Source: Anoplolepis gracilipes
Lineage: Eukaryota > Arthropoda > Insecta > Hymenoptera > Formicidae
DNA length: 64,000 nucleotides
Direction of reading: 5' to 3'
Assembly (NCBI RefSeq): GCF_047496725.1
Contig: NC_132972.1
Location: forward strand, 1,664,501-1,728,500
Both the position numbers and the translations under genes were made by a program. The notes under the pieces were generated by a model that was not told the DNA's origin, ran no database searches, and worked only from the letters and a program-made list of their open reading frames with translations. This document shows, in pieces, positions 12,830-26,840 of the stretch (within the stretch, counting starts at the first letter, position 1; each line of letters begins with the position of its first letter).

Positions 12830-14640
12830 TTTGATTCCATATATATATATATTTATACAGTCTCAGTCTGAAATAATTATGATTATAAACAAAATTTATT
12901 ATAAACCAGATCTTTATCCAAGTCAAATATATCATCAATATATATAGATTGTTATTATTTTTCTTTTATATTGTTTATACTTATACACAATATTTTGCAA
13001 TATTAAAAACTTGAAATGATTATTGAATAATAATAAGTCTAGTTCTAGAAGATACTAATAATACATTGATAATTTAAGTATCAGTCTATCATATCTACTT
13101 GAATTAGAAAAAAAAAATTGTATATATAACAAGAAATGTTGATTTTAATACAATAATTGTCTAAATAAAGATATGCTTTGCTTAAATAAAAATAATGCTT
13201 TAGATATTACATTTATATAAACACAATTATAAATAAAAAACTGTTAAGGAAATAAGCAGATTAATTAGTCTCAAGGTCAGTATTCTTAAAGACACTTTGT
13301 TGTGTATTTAAAACTAAATATACACATAATTAAAACGTTTCTAACGTATGTCCTTTCTCTAAAACATTGCTTTTTCTCTGCAGTATCTAAAGATTAAAAT
13401 TTTTATTCATAGGCAATAATATATAACGTGAGTGCATGTTACAAGAATTCTTAAGAAACCTATCCGACCGTTTGAGTCCAATCATACTGTATTACAAGGT
13501 AAATATCTCTTGTTATTAATGATCTTTTTTCGCAAAGATAATAAACATTGTATCTCTCTGTTATTGCTCGTCGACCTCGAATAAACAATAATAATCACAT
13601 TTTCCACTCACCGTATATTTCTAAAATCACATCCGGCAATTGCAACACAAAATTCATTGCTTAGGCTACTCAATATCTGTATCCAAATAAATGCCGTTTC
13701 GTAGTTTTCCAATTTACCGACATAATAACTGAAATACGGGATAATAATGAATTCGCTAAGGAACGGATCGCTGGGACGGCTGGGACGTGTGAGCGTAGGT
13801 CCAGCGAGTCTGCAAATTGTTATCGACTTTGACGTCCCGACAATCCGAGCACGCTGTACATCTGATAGCCCTCTTTCCTTGATTAAAGATCTCGCTCGCG
13901 TAGCCTGTGAATTGAATTGCTCCTTCGGCGTTCGTCACCTTTTGGCACTAAAGGAAACTCGTGCTAATCTCGTGGCTGATGCGTGGTCTTCTAGCGATCT
14001 TCATTCGACGAGCCTGTCAAACGCGACGAGAGGAGTGACCATTGCGTTAAAAAGCCCGTCAAAGTCAAAGATCCCATGAACCGTGAATAAAAACGTATAC
14101 CGTCGCGATGTACAACATTCTCGTGTACACTATCGCCACTGAGTATATCGCTTCGGCCCCCCAATGGTTACGAATGAAACATGAAACCAGCGCTATCGAC
14201 GACCTGTAGTAGAAGTACACCGCGAATCATAGGACAAGAAAATGACAAGAAGGAGTAGCTGTTATTTTAGGTTACGAAAAGTCCACCAATTAGAGACGGA
14301 GGCAAGGAGCCTGTTGGCTATACGCCAATCATGTTACTACTTTTTTTCTAAATACTTTACTAATCATAATTTTATTAATAATAGAATTATTTTTATCAAT
14401 TTATTGTTATATTTATATTTGAGAAAATTATATTAATATTTATTATTTTTAATATTATATTAATATTTGAGAAAAATGTAATTCCTATTTTACAATTATA
14501 TAATGATATATATAATAAAATTATTTTTAATTTATTGTTGTTTGATACTATAGAAAAAAAATATTATTTTATAGCGTTTTCGATTGAAACAGGTTTAATC
14601 GTTCCGGAAGCGCATCATCTCTGTCAATAAAAGATTTGAA
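12830..14640. other. SETD2 5' flank with a CpG-rich patch
   Basis: AT-rich DNA runs to about 13,550. A GC- and CpG-richer block follows from about 13,740 to 14,340, the only such block in this intergenic stretch and the likely SETD2 promoter or non-coding first exon. A 110-codon + strand frame at 13747-14079 lies in that block; it resembles no family I know and is treated as chance. Confidence 0.4.
14459..14504. repeat. Short dispersed direct repeat, copy 1
   Basis: TTAATATTTGAGAAAAAT followed by a variable 8-base spacer and TATTTTACAATTATATAA. A second copy occurs at 17158-17203 in the same orientation. Confidence 0.7.
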
Positions 14641-14659
14641 TTCATAGTGAAATAGCATG

Positions 14660-15295
14660 CACAGTATACACAGAAACGCAATTCATCTCTATCGGCATCT
14701 TTGTCAGCATACCTAAAAATGAACTGCACATGCGCGGACTTGATAGGTAACCAATCATGGCTAGTGTCTCTGTCTCACTTACCTTTACCTTCCTCACTTT
14801 TTTTTCTCTTTCTAACTTACTAATACACACTATATACAGGGTGACGAATCTACGAATCTGAATCTCTGTTATTTTTGCAGAGAATGCAAAAAATTCTAAA
14901 AAAGAAATGTTTGTTTTAAACGAGCAAGTATAATACAAAAATAAACATTTTTATCTTAAGAAGAAAATTATTGTTATATTATTTATTTATTTAAAACAAA
15001 TATATTTTTCTTTTTAGAAATTTTTTTGCATTTTCAAAAGTAACAGAAATATTTCAGATTCGTAGATTCGTCACCCTATACATAAAAGAATAACTCCTCG
15101 TAAGATTATTAAAAAATAAATTGGATACGATTATATGGACATATCCGTAAGATTGAGAGAGAGCGTAAATAGAGAGAAACTAAGATAAGACAGAAGATCA
15201 CTCTACCATGATTGGTTACCTACCAAGTCCGCGCATGTGCAGTTCATTTTTAGGTACGCTGAAATTATCAGAGTTGCGCTACTGTATATACTGTG
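14660..15295. mobile_element. Foldback-type non-autonomous DNA element with long inverted arms
   Basis: The left arm (about 14660-14918) and right arm (about 14990-15295) are inverted copies with a short AT-rich loop. The outer ends match as CACAGTATACACAG against CACAGTATATACAG on the other strand. The block ACCTAAAAATGAACTGCACA and the block GGGTGACGAATCTACGAATC each occur once per arm in opposite orientation. The middle of the arms has diverged. No transposase is encoded. AAATAG is found close to both ends (14650-14655 and 15297-15302) and may be a trace of target duplication, but it is offset on the left, so the superfamily is unassigned. Confidence 0.75.
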
Positions 15296-16192
15296 AAAAT
15301 AGTGCCTAATCCGGATTGGTTAAGATCCGTTCAATCGAAAACGCTATTGGTGGCAATTTTTCTACAATCGATATGTATCTTTATCGATTATTTTTCAATG
15401 ATCGAGATTTGTAATGCGCAATATCATCTCGAACCGCGGCCAATCTTGAAACGCGATTCGAATCGTTCCGCGTTTCTCGCGAGCGTTATTATCGACCAAG
15501 AATCTGAATTTCGCGTGTGAAAAATCATCTCTCGCAAAGCGTCGGACGGTTTTTTATAACGAATTAAACGTAAAAACGTACAGTCATCAATAGTGGTATA
15601 TCGCGATCGCGATTTCGATCTCGACGTATATTTTCATGTCAGTTTTCGCGTGTCCAGAATTCTCTTCCCGCCAAAATGCAATAGATGCAGAATCATCATC
15701 GGTATATATGTACGTATAAATCATTTTCTAATTAATTCTACGTTGATATTATTTTCATCTGCGTTATTTTTATTAAAAATATTTTCAAATTTTCATAATC
15801 TTACATATGTATTTATGTATGTATATATGTATGTACGATGTAAATTTTTAAATCTCTTTTAAATGTTTGAATTAATTAAGATAAAAGAAGAAACTTAGGA
15901 AATAAAAAAAATAAAATATTTAAAATCAAATCATTTTCTCTGCGCGAGAGCGAATAATCAAGAAAATATTTTTAGGCAGAAAGTTTTTTTTTTATTTTTT
16001 TATATTGATACTTTTCGGTATGCGTATGTTGCATGTATATATATATAAAATTATTTTTTCATGTATTCTGCATATTTATTTCTCTATCGTCAACAATGAA
16101 ATATACTTAGCGTCTGCCTGTCTTGTTCTTTGCCTTTAATCCAATCCAAAGTCAATAAATTTTTAAATTTAAATTCATTTTAATTCCGAACG

Positions 16193-16197
<5 letters not shown>

Positions 16198-16238
<41 letters not shown>
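16198..16238. repeat. (TA)n microsatellite
   Basis: An uninterrupted TA dinucleotide run of about 40 bp. Confidence 0.95.
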
Positions 16239-16239
<1 letters not shown>

Positions 16240-17096
16240 CGCGAAATTGAAATCATATCGTGCACGCACACATATATCTAGCGTATATATAATTTATATT
16301 ATACGTATAAACACGCTCGGATGTTAATTTGTTTTTACAATATTTTACAATTTAAAAAAATGTAATTTTCGCGCAAGAATTGCTAAATTGATAATGAATG
16401 GAAATCTATCTTTCATTTCCTATGTATCTATCAATCATCTTATATAAAATTCTTGCCCTATAATATTTAATTATATATAATATATGTGCACGCGTAAAAT
16501 GTATGTATGCATATGTAAATATAAAATAGAAAATGTGCATATGTTACAGAGAGAATATATATTTTTCTGTTTCTTTTTTTTTAAATATATTTATCTTATA
16601 GTTTCTCTCTATTTTACAAATTGTATACTTCCTATAAATCAGTAACAGTTAAAATTGCTCTCAGTCTTAAATTTTACATATTGTAAGATACAAAATATTT
16701 CAAAATTTTTACAAAATTTCATATTTCATATTATTAAAAAAAAATACCATGTCAATGTGAACATAGTATAGTCATAATTCACGATTTTCAATATAATTTT
16801 ATATATGATTAGAACAGATAGAATCAATAATTGTTTCAGTATGTATAATTATTTCCTAATTCATAATGACATAAATAAAAACATAGTCTTTCAACTTTTT
16901 AGGAATAAATTATGAAGATATTTAAAAAATTATATTGACTGTAATTGAATGTAACATTTTATATTACATTTAATGCAACAAACATCCAAAAACAATAGAC
17001 TTCTAATTTTTTGACATTTCATTCGATTTTTAAGTTTAGAAATGTATAATTCTGTTATTTCGAACTACATCTGTAAAAAAAAGTATGAGTACTCTA

Positions 17097-17102
17097 TTTA
17101 TT
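17097..17102 (-). terminator. Candidate poly(A) signal for CEP295-like gene
   Basis: Minus-strand AATAAA, about 185 nt after the stop codon of the CEP295-like gene. Weak evidence in such AT-rich sequence. Confidence 0.3.
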
Positions 17103-17157
17103 AAATACACACACAGCTGTTGCATTGTATGTATTCAAGATAAAAAATGATTTATGT

Positions 17158-17203
17158 ATTAATATTTGAGAAAAATATGGTCCCTATTTTACAATTATAT
17201 AAC
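17158..17203. repeat. Short dispersed direct repeat, copy 2
   Basis: Same two conserved blocks as 14459-14504, about 2.7 kb away, with a different spacer between them. Confidence 0.7.
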
Positions 17204-17286
17204 CTCCCATAAAAAATCCCATCAAATATAATATATATCTAAAAATAAGTAACTAATGAAATTATATATATATAAAATGCTTTATG

Positions 17287-20200
17287 TCAGGGATTTTGTT
17301 GCTTATTATCAAATTTAGTTTTTGTAAGTGACAAATTAGGCACAGTTAAACTATCACTTGGATCTTGAATACTTTCAGATGTATTTGTAGTAGTAGATCT
17401 CTCACTATTGGAATTAGAGTTTTGAAATTTAGGCGTAGAAGTTCTTCCTTTTAAAAGCACAGCTTGTTCCGTGCTTTTACTAGCTTCTTTAATTGATATC
17501 GATGACACATCACTGATATCAGGAAAAGCACTTGGATCATGCTGTTTCTTGGTGGGAGAAATCATTCTTCTGGCTGTATTTATTGGCGTAATATCCGAAT
17601 TTGAAGATGAACTAAGAGCACTTGCTTCTCGAGTTTTCTTTAATGTCGTAACAGCCCAGCCCAAACCTAGTTTCTTCAAAGCAGTTTCCATCTCTTCTGG
17701 AGATGAAGCATGCTTCAAAATATCTGACGACGGAGAACTCGTTATTTCAGAAATACCAGACAATCCAGAAAAACTGTATAAGCTAGTAGACGTTGTTTTA
17801 TGTTTACTGTCTTTATGTGGATTATTAAAATCGGTACTCATAGAAGAACCGAGTTTATCTTTTGCTTGAGATACAGGTTCTTCAATGGTTGTGTTACATT
17901 GCAATTGTTTATTATATTTTTCGAGCATATGCTCTCGCTCGGCTTGAGTTTTTATTGCGATACCATCAACCGTACTTTCTAACTTTTCAGGAGATTTGCA
18001 GATAGTTGTAATTTTCTGTGATCTCTGTGCAGAAATTAGATTTTCATCAGAATGTTTCACGCTAGATGTTGCTGATTTTTCCGAAGAATATTGACTCTGT
18101 TGAACAGATAAAGGAGCCACATGCACTGATGGTTTAGATTTTGTTGGACTCTTGATGCTTTTATTAACTGTATCTGTTGTATCAAATTCCACTATCGTTG
18201 ATAATTCATGTCCTGATGATTCTAATTCTGGCCTATGTTTGCATTAAAATAAAAAAAATTATGAAATATATAATTAATTTTAAACAAAATTATAATTAAA
18301 ACATTTGCATTAAACATAATTATTATATTTATTTTACCTGTATGGCCCATTTAACAATGTAACGGGAGGTTTAGGTCTTGTTGATGTCATAATTCCGTGA
18401 TTGCGCGATATTTTGGGAATACCAGCTAATATGGGAATGAAATCATTTTCTTTTCTTGCCTAAAAATATATATACAATGTAAAGCAATATTTATATATCC
18501 AAATTATTTTGCTGTAAATAGTATTAGCTCATATTCTAATATGTCTGTCAGATTATTTCTTTAAACATCCAATATGTATTAAATATATATATACACACAT
18601 GTATAAATTATGACAAACTATAAACAATTTTCATATATTGAAATGTTTTGTTCTTTTTTTTTTTACATTTTCAAATCAAGTTTAAAATATTTATAACTTT
18701 AATGTAACACATAAAAATAAAAATATATCACCTTTACCTCTTGAGTAGAAGTAACTTCTTTTGTAATATTATTGTCCTTTTCATGTTCTAATGAAGTGTT
18801 ATTGTTGAGACTAATATTCTTAAAAGACGGTCTTTTATATTGCACAGAGATTTCATCAACTCCGTTTGAGACAATGCTTGTCCTGTTCATATTTTTACTT
18901 TGTTCCAAAATTTCTTTCGACAATTTTTCAATTACCTTTTCTTCGTGAAGAGAAGGTGTACACGGAGGCCAAGAGTTACGATCTGGTGTTTTTGTTGTGT
19001 GAGGTCTTTGCTGCATTTTAAATCGATTAAGCTGTATATTAACTTTTTCATCGCTTATAACTTTTGGCTTAGCTCTGCTTTCCGAAGTAGTAACTTCGGA
19101 TTTTTGTATATGTGTTTTAACTGTATCTATTAATTTACTTCTGGGAGTAGAAGTGATTGCTTGGACTTCCGCATCACATGAAGGTTCATCCCTTGGAATT
19201 GCTTCGCTTCCTACAATTCCTTGTGATTCAAAGAGAGTTCTTGCAAGTTGGACATGAATTGCTTCTATACTCTCAATCAGTCTATGCACTACTTGTGCAT
19301 TTTCACGTAATGGTCTTGATGCAGGTAGTTGCATTAAGCTAGTTTCATCACATGGACTGATTAGCGAAAGATCCATACCTGTAATAAATATATGTAATAT
19401 TATTTCAAACTGTATAAAAACAATATTCTATTAATACATACAATTTGAATCATAATATATTATTTCAAAAGCAGTTAATTATTCAAAATAATTAATTGGA
19501 TCTTACTTATAGCGATGTAAGAATATTTTATACTGCAAATGATTAAAACTAAATTGTATATATTATAAAACTAATTTATTTATTGTTAGTAATGCTTTAC
19601 CTTTCTGCTCATTTCGTACTTTTTCAATGAGATCAGTTAAAGATGCGATTCTTTCTGCACACAAGTTCTGTAAATCTTCGTATTTTTGTAATATTTCAGG
19701 ACAATTTTTCAGCGCATAATCGTGAATATCATCGAATCTCGTATGTAATAGTTTACATTGAGGATTTTTGCAAATACAATCTTTGGGTGATACTGATGGC
19801 TGTTGCGTAGGAGTAATTAAGTGCTCCGATGTTGTAGATTTCCGCTGACAAACATCCGATGGATCTGTTAATGTAGATTGATCGTTCTGTATAGATGAAA
19901 TTGTAGTAGTATCATTTGTTTGCGAATCATTCGTATTGTATCTAAGCATCCTGCTGATTCTATCGCGATGTGGAATATTCGACGGCATCATCATTGTACG
20001 CGGCGAAGGAGTTTCCGGTGTGGAGACTGGACTGACTTCTTGTCGTAATCTTCTCAATTCTTCGAGTGTTGGAGTATCTAACATCTCCAAAATCGGTGTA
20101 ACGTTAGTAAAAGCGTCAAACATCGATTTAGGCTTTATCGGTGGTGGACTTGCAAACGATGTCGATGTATCGGAAGTATCTTTTATTCGAATCCATCTTT

Positions 20201-22877
20201 TCATTTGCCTGTGAATCCGATATGGTTGACTCGGAGTTCGTTCTTGATCATTCACCCCTGAAAACGTTTGCGAGCTTTCCGCACTGGCGTCTATGGATAC
20301 TCTTGTTTCTTGTGATGGGTCTGTGTCATCGGTGAATGCCGACTTACTCATATGTATGTCGACTCTTCTACTGGTTGTGTCCACCTGTGCATCCGAACAT
20401 TTCGTCTTCTTCTGAGGACTAATCAGACGAGTGCTTGACTGAGATCTCGAGAACCTCTTCATAGGTGATGGTGCCTTAGAACTGACGGATGTTGAGCGAA
20501 TCTTTTGATAAATCCTAGGCGACAGTCGCTTCGATGTTCGTACGCTACCTTTTTTTCTTTTAGGTGTTACAACCACTTCTTTCTTGTCGATTTCAATGAC
20601 CATCCCGCTAATTTCGGAGCTTGTTGAATCATTACTACTATCATCTGTCTCTGGCGTGATGATAGTAATTTTTGGTTCTATCGGATGAGGTATTCGTTCA
20701 GTTGCCTCTTTACTGGGAATATCTGTGTCTTTTTGAGGCAATTCCACTTGTATACTTTTATTCTCTGCTGGACTAGTTTTATCTAATTCCGCCTGTACAG
20801 CAATTTCAATTTTCGCAGGTGATTTATCCGGTTTTTTCGCCTTATGATCTTTCCTTACACATTCCTCGCTGTTAGACATATTTATAACTTTAATTTCAGG
20901 TGACAAAGGCTCGGTGGGTTTCGATGCTTTTGCCTGCGTTCTATCTTCAAAAACTGGCTTCATACTGATATTAAATATATCATCTGGCAAACTTGCACCA
21001 AATTCCTTTAGTAGTAATCTTTTTTGTCTTTCGACCTTTTTCAGCATATCCAATATTTGTTCTTCCCGCGATATTTCGCTATCTTGATCTCGTTGTTTAT
21101 AACAAACATTTGTCTCCTCATCAACGAGACAAGGTTCTTGCCATGTGGAATGAGGTACAGCAAGGTCCTTCTTTTGCATTGGTAAAGTAATTACTCTTTC
21201 CGTGAGATGAGAATATTGGGTCTGTGCACCATCTGTATCAAAAATTTTTTTAGCTGCACGATTCAACTTCTTTTGATGTTCTTCTTGATATTTATTCCTC
21301 TGATGTAATCGCGTGTGCGTACTTTCTTTAGCAGATTGAACTTGACTAGCTTTTAATTTGCGTTCTTCTTGCGCAAGATGATCTAGATTCTGCATGAGTG
21401 CCTGGTAATCTCTCCGTACTTTTTCTCGTAAAATCGCATCTTCACCGCGACGTTGGGCATTTAATTTACGACTTTCGGATATATATGTTTTTATATTCTC
21501 TGCATCTTTAATCGCTTGTGCTGCTTCTACTGCATTTGGCTCATTTCCAATATCGATTCTTTCAACAATACCAGGAGGCCTTCTGTAAACATTTCTTTGA
21601 CGCATATTATGATCATATAGTCGTACTTTATCCGTTGAAGAAAATGTCTTTGGATTTTTGTTACATATAATTTGTTCTGTGACATCAGAAAAATATGACG
21701 AATCGTCGCTAGTCGAGTTGGAACTACTACTGCTGATACTACTTGAACTATCTGATATATTTTGTGTATAATCTTCTGGATTGTATCTTGCTACTTTTTC
21801 AGCCTCAGTTGGTGTAGCGCTTATAATTGGTACTGTTCTTCGTGGTAGTTGATCATCACTTATATCATTAGTGATATATTCAATGTGATCAACTTTGTTT
21901 CCTTTCTTTTTTGATGATGATTTATGTGATTGTACGGTAGATTGCTTTTGTAATCCTGAAGGACCTGATTTTGGCGATGATATTTTACCATGTTCTTTTA
22001 AATTAGATTTCTTTGCTCTTCTAGGCGACTTTCTTGGGAGAATCTTTTTATTCTTTCTCTTTGGAGTTAACGTTTCATGAACAATTTCTTCATTTGTATC
22101 TTCTTGGGATGAATTTATTTGTGTTCTTTTATGTTCCTCAGGTGATGTTGATCTTGGAAGTTTAGCTATCATAGCAGCTCTTGTATTTTCTACTTCTCGC
22201 ACTTTACGTAATCTTTCTTGATGAGCTGCTTCTGCGCTATCTTTCTGTTTTGTTTCTTTCATACGTTCCATAGCATCCTTTCCTCTTTTTAAGGCCATAG
22301 CTCGATCTTTTCTTTCCTCTTCTTCTATTATTATATTCACGTCCGGTTGCAAAGCAGCAAAGGCATGAGCTTGACCAATATCTTCCAGATCTTCCTCATA
22401 TTTCTGTTGTAACTCCATAATCTTTCTCTCGTGCATCTGCTCGAGTTCTGATCTCCCATCCTTTTCCAATCCCCTCTTTATCTTTTTAGCACGTTCCACA
22501 ATTCGGTTAGAAATTTCCTTTGATTGTTGCCGGACCTGTAATAATAATTCAACATATCATTTTACAATTTTACATCATTTGACTAATATTTATACTGTCA
22601 AGTGTACAATAACTCATTACAATTATTGTGTAGAAAATTCGATTCAATTATATAAATTTCAAGAGAGTTTGAAGCAAATTGCAGATTCATATTTTATTTG
22701 CATTTTCGAATTGGAATAAATAAAAAAATGTCGATTAAATGTGTAGTATACCTGCTCCAGACGTAACCTCCGTCGACGATCACGTTCATTCTTCTTGATT
22801 TGATCTAGATCTGACAGTACCATTCTTCCACGACATATATTTACAGGATACCCGTTCACAGTAACATGTATCGACAT
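17287..22877 (-). CDS. CEP295/Ana1-like centriole assembly protein
   Basis: Five exons in consistent phase: 22877-22752, 22535-19601, 19378-18738, 18459-18338 and 18232-17287, for about 1589 aa. The N-terminus (MSIHVTVNGYP, then KKNERDRRRRLRLEQVRQQ and a long charged helical region with EQMHERKIMELQQKYEEDLE and GQAHAFAALQPD) follows the pattern of the conserved CEP295/Drosophila Ana1 head, in both arrangement and motifs. These proteins sit along centriole walls and are needed for centriole-to-centrosome conversion and elongation. Most of the rest is Ser/Thr/Lys-rich and low in predicted order, with coiled-coil segments in the first 500 residues. A compact motif near the C-terminus (METALKKLGLGWAVTTLKK) stands out from the disordered flank. 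The exon 3 donor is ambiguous between 18738 and 18732, both in phase. The family call rests mainly on the N-terminal 150 residues. Confidence 0.82.
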
Positions 22878-25800
22878 ATTTCATAGAAAAAGCGTTAAAT
22901 CTATACAAGCTTTTATTAATGTTTAGCTTTGTATATAGTTTAACTCAAATTTAAAATGACAGGAACGGCAGGAACGGCCATTCTGGTTGTTGACTTAGTG
23001 CCGGCAATTCAAAAACAATAAATATCCCTAGATCCTAGTTTAAAGCGTAATTTTTTATTCTGACACTAACTATATATGTATATATTTTCGATATGCACGA
23101 GATATGAAATATATACATACATATTTTTTTTCTCGTGAAAATTTTTAATTTATTGAAATTGTCTAACACTACGAAATACATATTCCGATGATTTTACATA
23201 ACACATATATTTTGTATATTTAATATATATAAATCTTTTTTTTTTCTTTTTTTTATTAATAATTTCTTTAACAAATTTTTAACTATAATTTTAATTATGA
23301 ATATGAATGAAAAATATCATAAAAATTATTATTTATAGAAAATTAAAGTCATAAAATAGAGATCCTAAAAATTTGATATATAAATATTATTGTGTCGTAA
23401 TGTTTTTTTGTGCATGACTTTTGATTATAGAAATTATTATAATTTATAAAAATCTACGTGAAAAGTGATATATGGGATATTCAAAGCAAGAATGTATTGC
23501 AACAAGAAGAGTAAAAAAAGATCGGTTTTGCATACATTTTACTTCCTCGTTGCAGATTTGTAAATATAGGAATTGCAGATTTCGTAAATATAGGAATAAT
23601 ATAGGAAATGATCAGTTCAAATACTCGTATTGACCTTCGCATGGATTTTATTACGAAAAGTTGCTTGGCGATAATGATTCTTATAGCATATAGACAGAAG
23701 GACATTCTCCGAAAAAAATACAAAGTATCTTTTATTGTTTTAATGAAACTATAATCATTATCTAGCTCAGAATATTCATCCGCCTCTGAGACGCAGGTAA
23801 AAGTTGTATTACTTCTTTTTTTTTTTTTTTTACTCGTTCATAAAAATCTTAAATACTCATCATCGAAAGAGTATGTCGAGACTCAGCAAAATTATTTTAG
23901 TAAAATCATTTGCTGACAATTCAAAGATAAACAAATTTTTAACGTTCATCGGCGGCAAATATTCTATTGTCACGTACGAGTATACGTAGTTGGGACGATT
24001 GTAAGTGCTACCAGCGACGTAACTGTTTCGCAGAAAAAAAAAATAATAATTATATTAAGAGAAATCGATGAAAATCCATACTGCGAAGTAGAATTCCCAA
24101 TCTATGAAAAATCACTATTTACAAAAGTTTTGAAGTTTGTCTTTTTACTTCTTTTGCACCGTCTGTATATATATTGAACTTGTATGATTCTCTTTATAAG
24201 ATATTACGATAAATGATTCTAATTAGATTTTTACAAAAAAAATTTAGAGGGAAAATCGGTGTAAATTTTATTTATTTTTTTTTTTTTAAAGAGATTAGGA
24301 ATATCGATATCTCGCAGCATGCAAATTTCTGGGAATTTCTCACGATCATGGTCCTAACTATAATTTGCACACATTGTATTGCACAATGCGTAATTCTCTC
24401 GATGCTTGTACGGCGAAAAAATATCAAATTTGGGGTTTCTAAGGAGCTTGCGCAACCACTTTACACCGTGTGTGATTTGTAGTACTACTTGCATTATATA
24501 CATGAATTTTTAGCTGTGTACGTTTCTCTATCCAATAACAGCGGTGCAATTATGCGGTTTCCCGGCCTACAGCCAGCTACGGTGATAATTCACATTATCG
24601 GCTTAATCTTACGCATCAAAATGCCAGTTTCGCGCACAAAAGGCAATTTACAGCATTACAATCTTTTTCGCGTAGCGCGCCTCACGCGCCTCTTCTTCTA
24701 TTATTCGCTATTTATTCGTATTATAACATGTGTTAAGACGCTACTACGTTTTTAAACGCGCAGCGACGCGATTACTCGCATCGCGAGAGACTAACTAATT
24801 AAGGGACAGTCATTTTAGAACTTCTCTAAAATTCCTTCGCACGAACTTGTGTCGCGTCTCACGATACAAATTCGTCTCGACACTATACACGAATACGATT
24901 TTATCCTTCGTTCTGAGTTACAGCGTATGTATATATATATATATTTATATATAATATATAATATATATATTTTTTTGTATGTATTTTATATTACTAATAT
25001 CGTGTCAGCATTGACTGCAAATTATTTCGTTGCCGCGCTACGTTGCTGCGCGATTTACAAATTACGCTCCCAACAAAGAAGAACTTCGACGAACGGATAA
25101 AATACAAAGATTCGGCAGTATAGTGATCCAACAGGCATCTCCGTTATAAAAGTACGGTCGCGATGCGTTTATGCTTCCGAAGTACATTTGATTCAATAAC
25201 GAGTGTCTCTATATCCGCAAGATATGCATTGATTAGCGAGTGATCTCTCTGCGCCTGTTTTTCTTTTTCTCTTTTGTGCTTTCTCTTATAAATTGTATAG
25301 AAACATTTACGAAAGTATATATCTGTAAATCCGATTCAGTGTCGTCGTTAGACTTTACGTTAGGACATACATATACATGTACATGATGTATATATATATC
25401 CGACGGATATACTTTAATTGAGAATTTATTCTGATTACATAATCACTACTGTGTATGTGTGTGTATATGTGTTTGTGTGTCTGGATGTCTGAAATATTTT
25501 CTCTTATTTTTTTTTTTTTGCATATAAGTATAAGTGTTCGAATTAGCTACGCTATATACAGATCTAATGTAAAAGTCAGCGAGAATGAAGCTGCGATTAT
25601 GTCTCATTATCGCATAAGTACCGAAGTACCGACCGGCGACGAATATGAACTACTTTTTGGTGATATCTGTGTGACAGATGCAAGTCTATATATGCCGCAA
25701 GTGAATTATATGCATTGAGCAAGAGTACTGTGAGATCTCACAGCGCGTATCTGAAAAACATCAAGTACTTATTATCAAACGTGACTTACAATAGCGTATC

Positions 25801-26067
25801 GTTCTTACCGATTGCGTTTGCATATTATTAAAGATTTGACGTCTACTAAACAGCGCCGTAATACATATCTATAAGAAATTTAAGTCCGATATTTAATTTA
25901 TAATGTTACGATTTGTGATTTTAAGATTAGCATAAATTATCGTTATCACATAAATTTCACAAATTCTTGCGCATCTCAATTTTATCATTGTCTCTATAAA
26001 ATGATGAAACAAATATACGCGTATAAATAAATAAAATTCTTAAAGATAAGAGTAACATTAAATTTAT

Positions 26068-26082
26068 AACACACACACACAC

Positions 26083-26121
<39 letters not shown>
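26068..26121. repeat. (AC)n-(TA)n compound microsatellite
   Basis: An AC run passes into a TA run, within AT-rich non-coding DNA. A further (TA)n tract is at 26230-26257. Confidence 0.9.
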
Positions 26122-26124
<3 letters not shown>

Positions 26125-26222
26125 TATGCGTGATCTCTTTACATATATCACAAATTTTCGTAGAAAATTTATTTATATATTTACTTTTTATTTATACATT
26201 TGAGAATGCGTGTCCTACGAGA

Positions 26223-26253
<31 letters not shown>

Positions 26254-26772
26254 TATACGGTGAGATAAATCAATAACTTTAATATACGGTTTTGTTAGAT
26301 ACCTTTATTACGATGTCTTAACGATAAGATTTACACTCAAATGTAATTAACGTTGCATCGTAATTTTTCAGTCAGAATAATCGAGAGTGTCAGATAATGC
26401 GACATAATCACAGCATTTATAACTATACGCATTATTGATAAATAGAAGCTTGTTTGCAGCGATATACGGATATAAGAATGATAGAGTCGCTGGTTGCACG
26501 TCTTGCGAGATTGTTCTGATCTCATGGTCTGCTCGATGTTTTTGAATCACTTCGAACGCGCGCGATCCTTCTCTCGAAACACCCTTAACGCAGGGTAATA
26601 TTAACGATCCACCTAACGTAATAATATTAATAAAGATTTCGCGTTTTAACAATATTACTTAACATTCTATGAGTGACGCTAATACATAATAGTGTTAAGA
26701 GTTAAATTGACGACGACGAATGCAATAATAATAATTAATAAAAATTAATAATGATAATAATATAATAATGTA

Positions 26773-26840
26773 ATCATATATATAATATAATATATAATAT
26801 AATATATATATAATATATATATATATAATATAATATAATA
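26773..26840. repeat. TA/TAATA low-complexity tract
   Basis: About 68 bp made only of A and T in short TATA and TAATA units. Confidence 0.85.

Larger units (their letters stand above)
15296..17286. other. AT-rich intergenic region downstream of the CEP295-like gene
   Basis: A mixed-composition stretch occupies 15,300-15,700. AT-rich DNA follows, with a (TA)n tract at 16198-16238 and many short TA runs. No coding sequence is recognised. A possible minus-strand AATAAA for the CEP295-like gene sits at 17097-17102. Confidence 0.5.

Noticed and set aside
13747..14079. 110-codon + strand frame in the SETD2 upstream CpG-rich patch
   Set aside because: No recognisable family, no flanking splice signals that extend it, and frames of this size are expected in GC-rich non-coding DNA.
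26368..26652. 94-codon minus-strand frame
   Set aside because: Not similar to any known family and placed in a region with no other coding signals.
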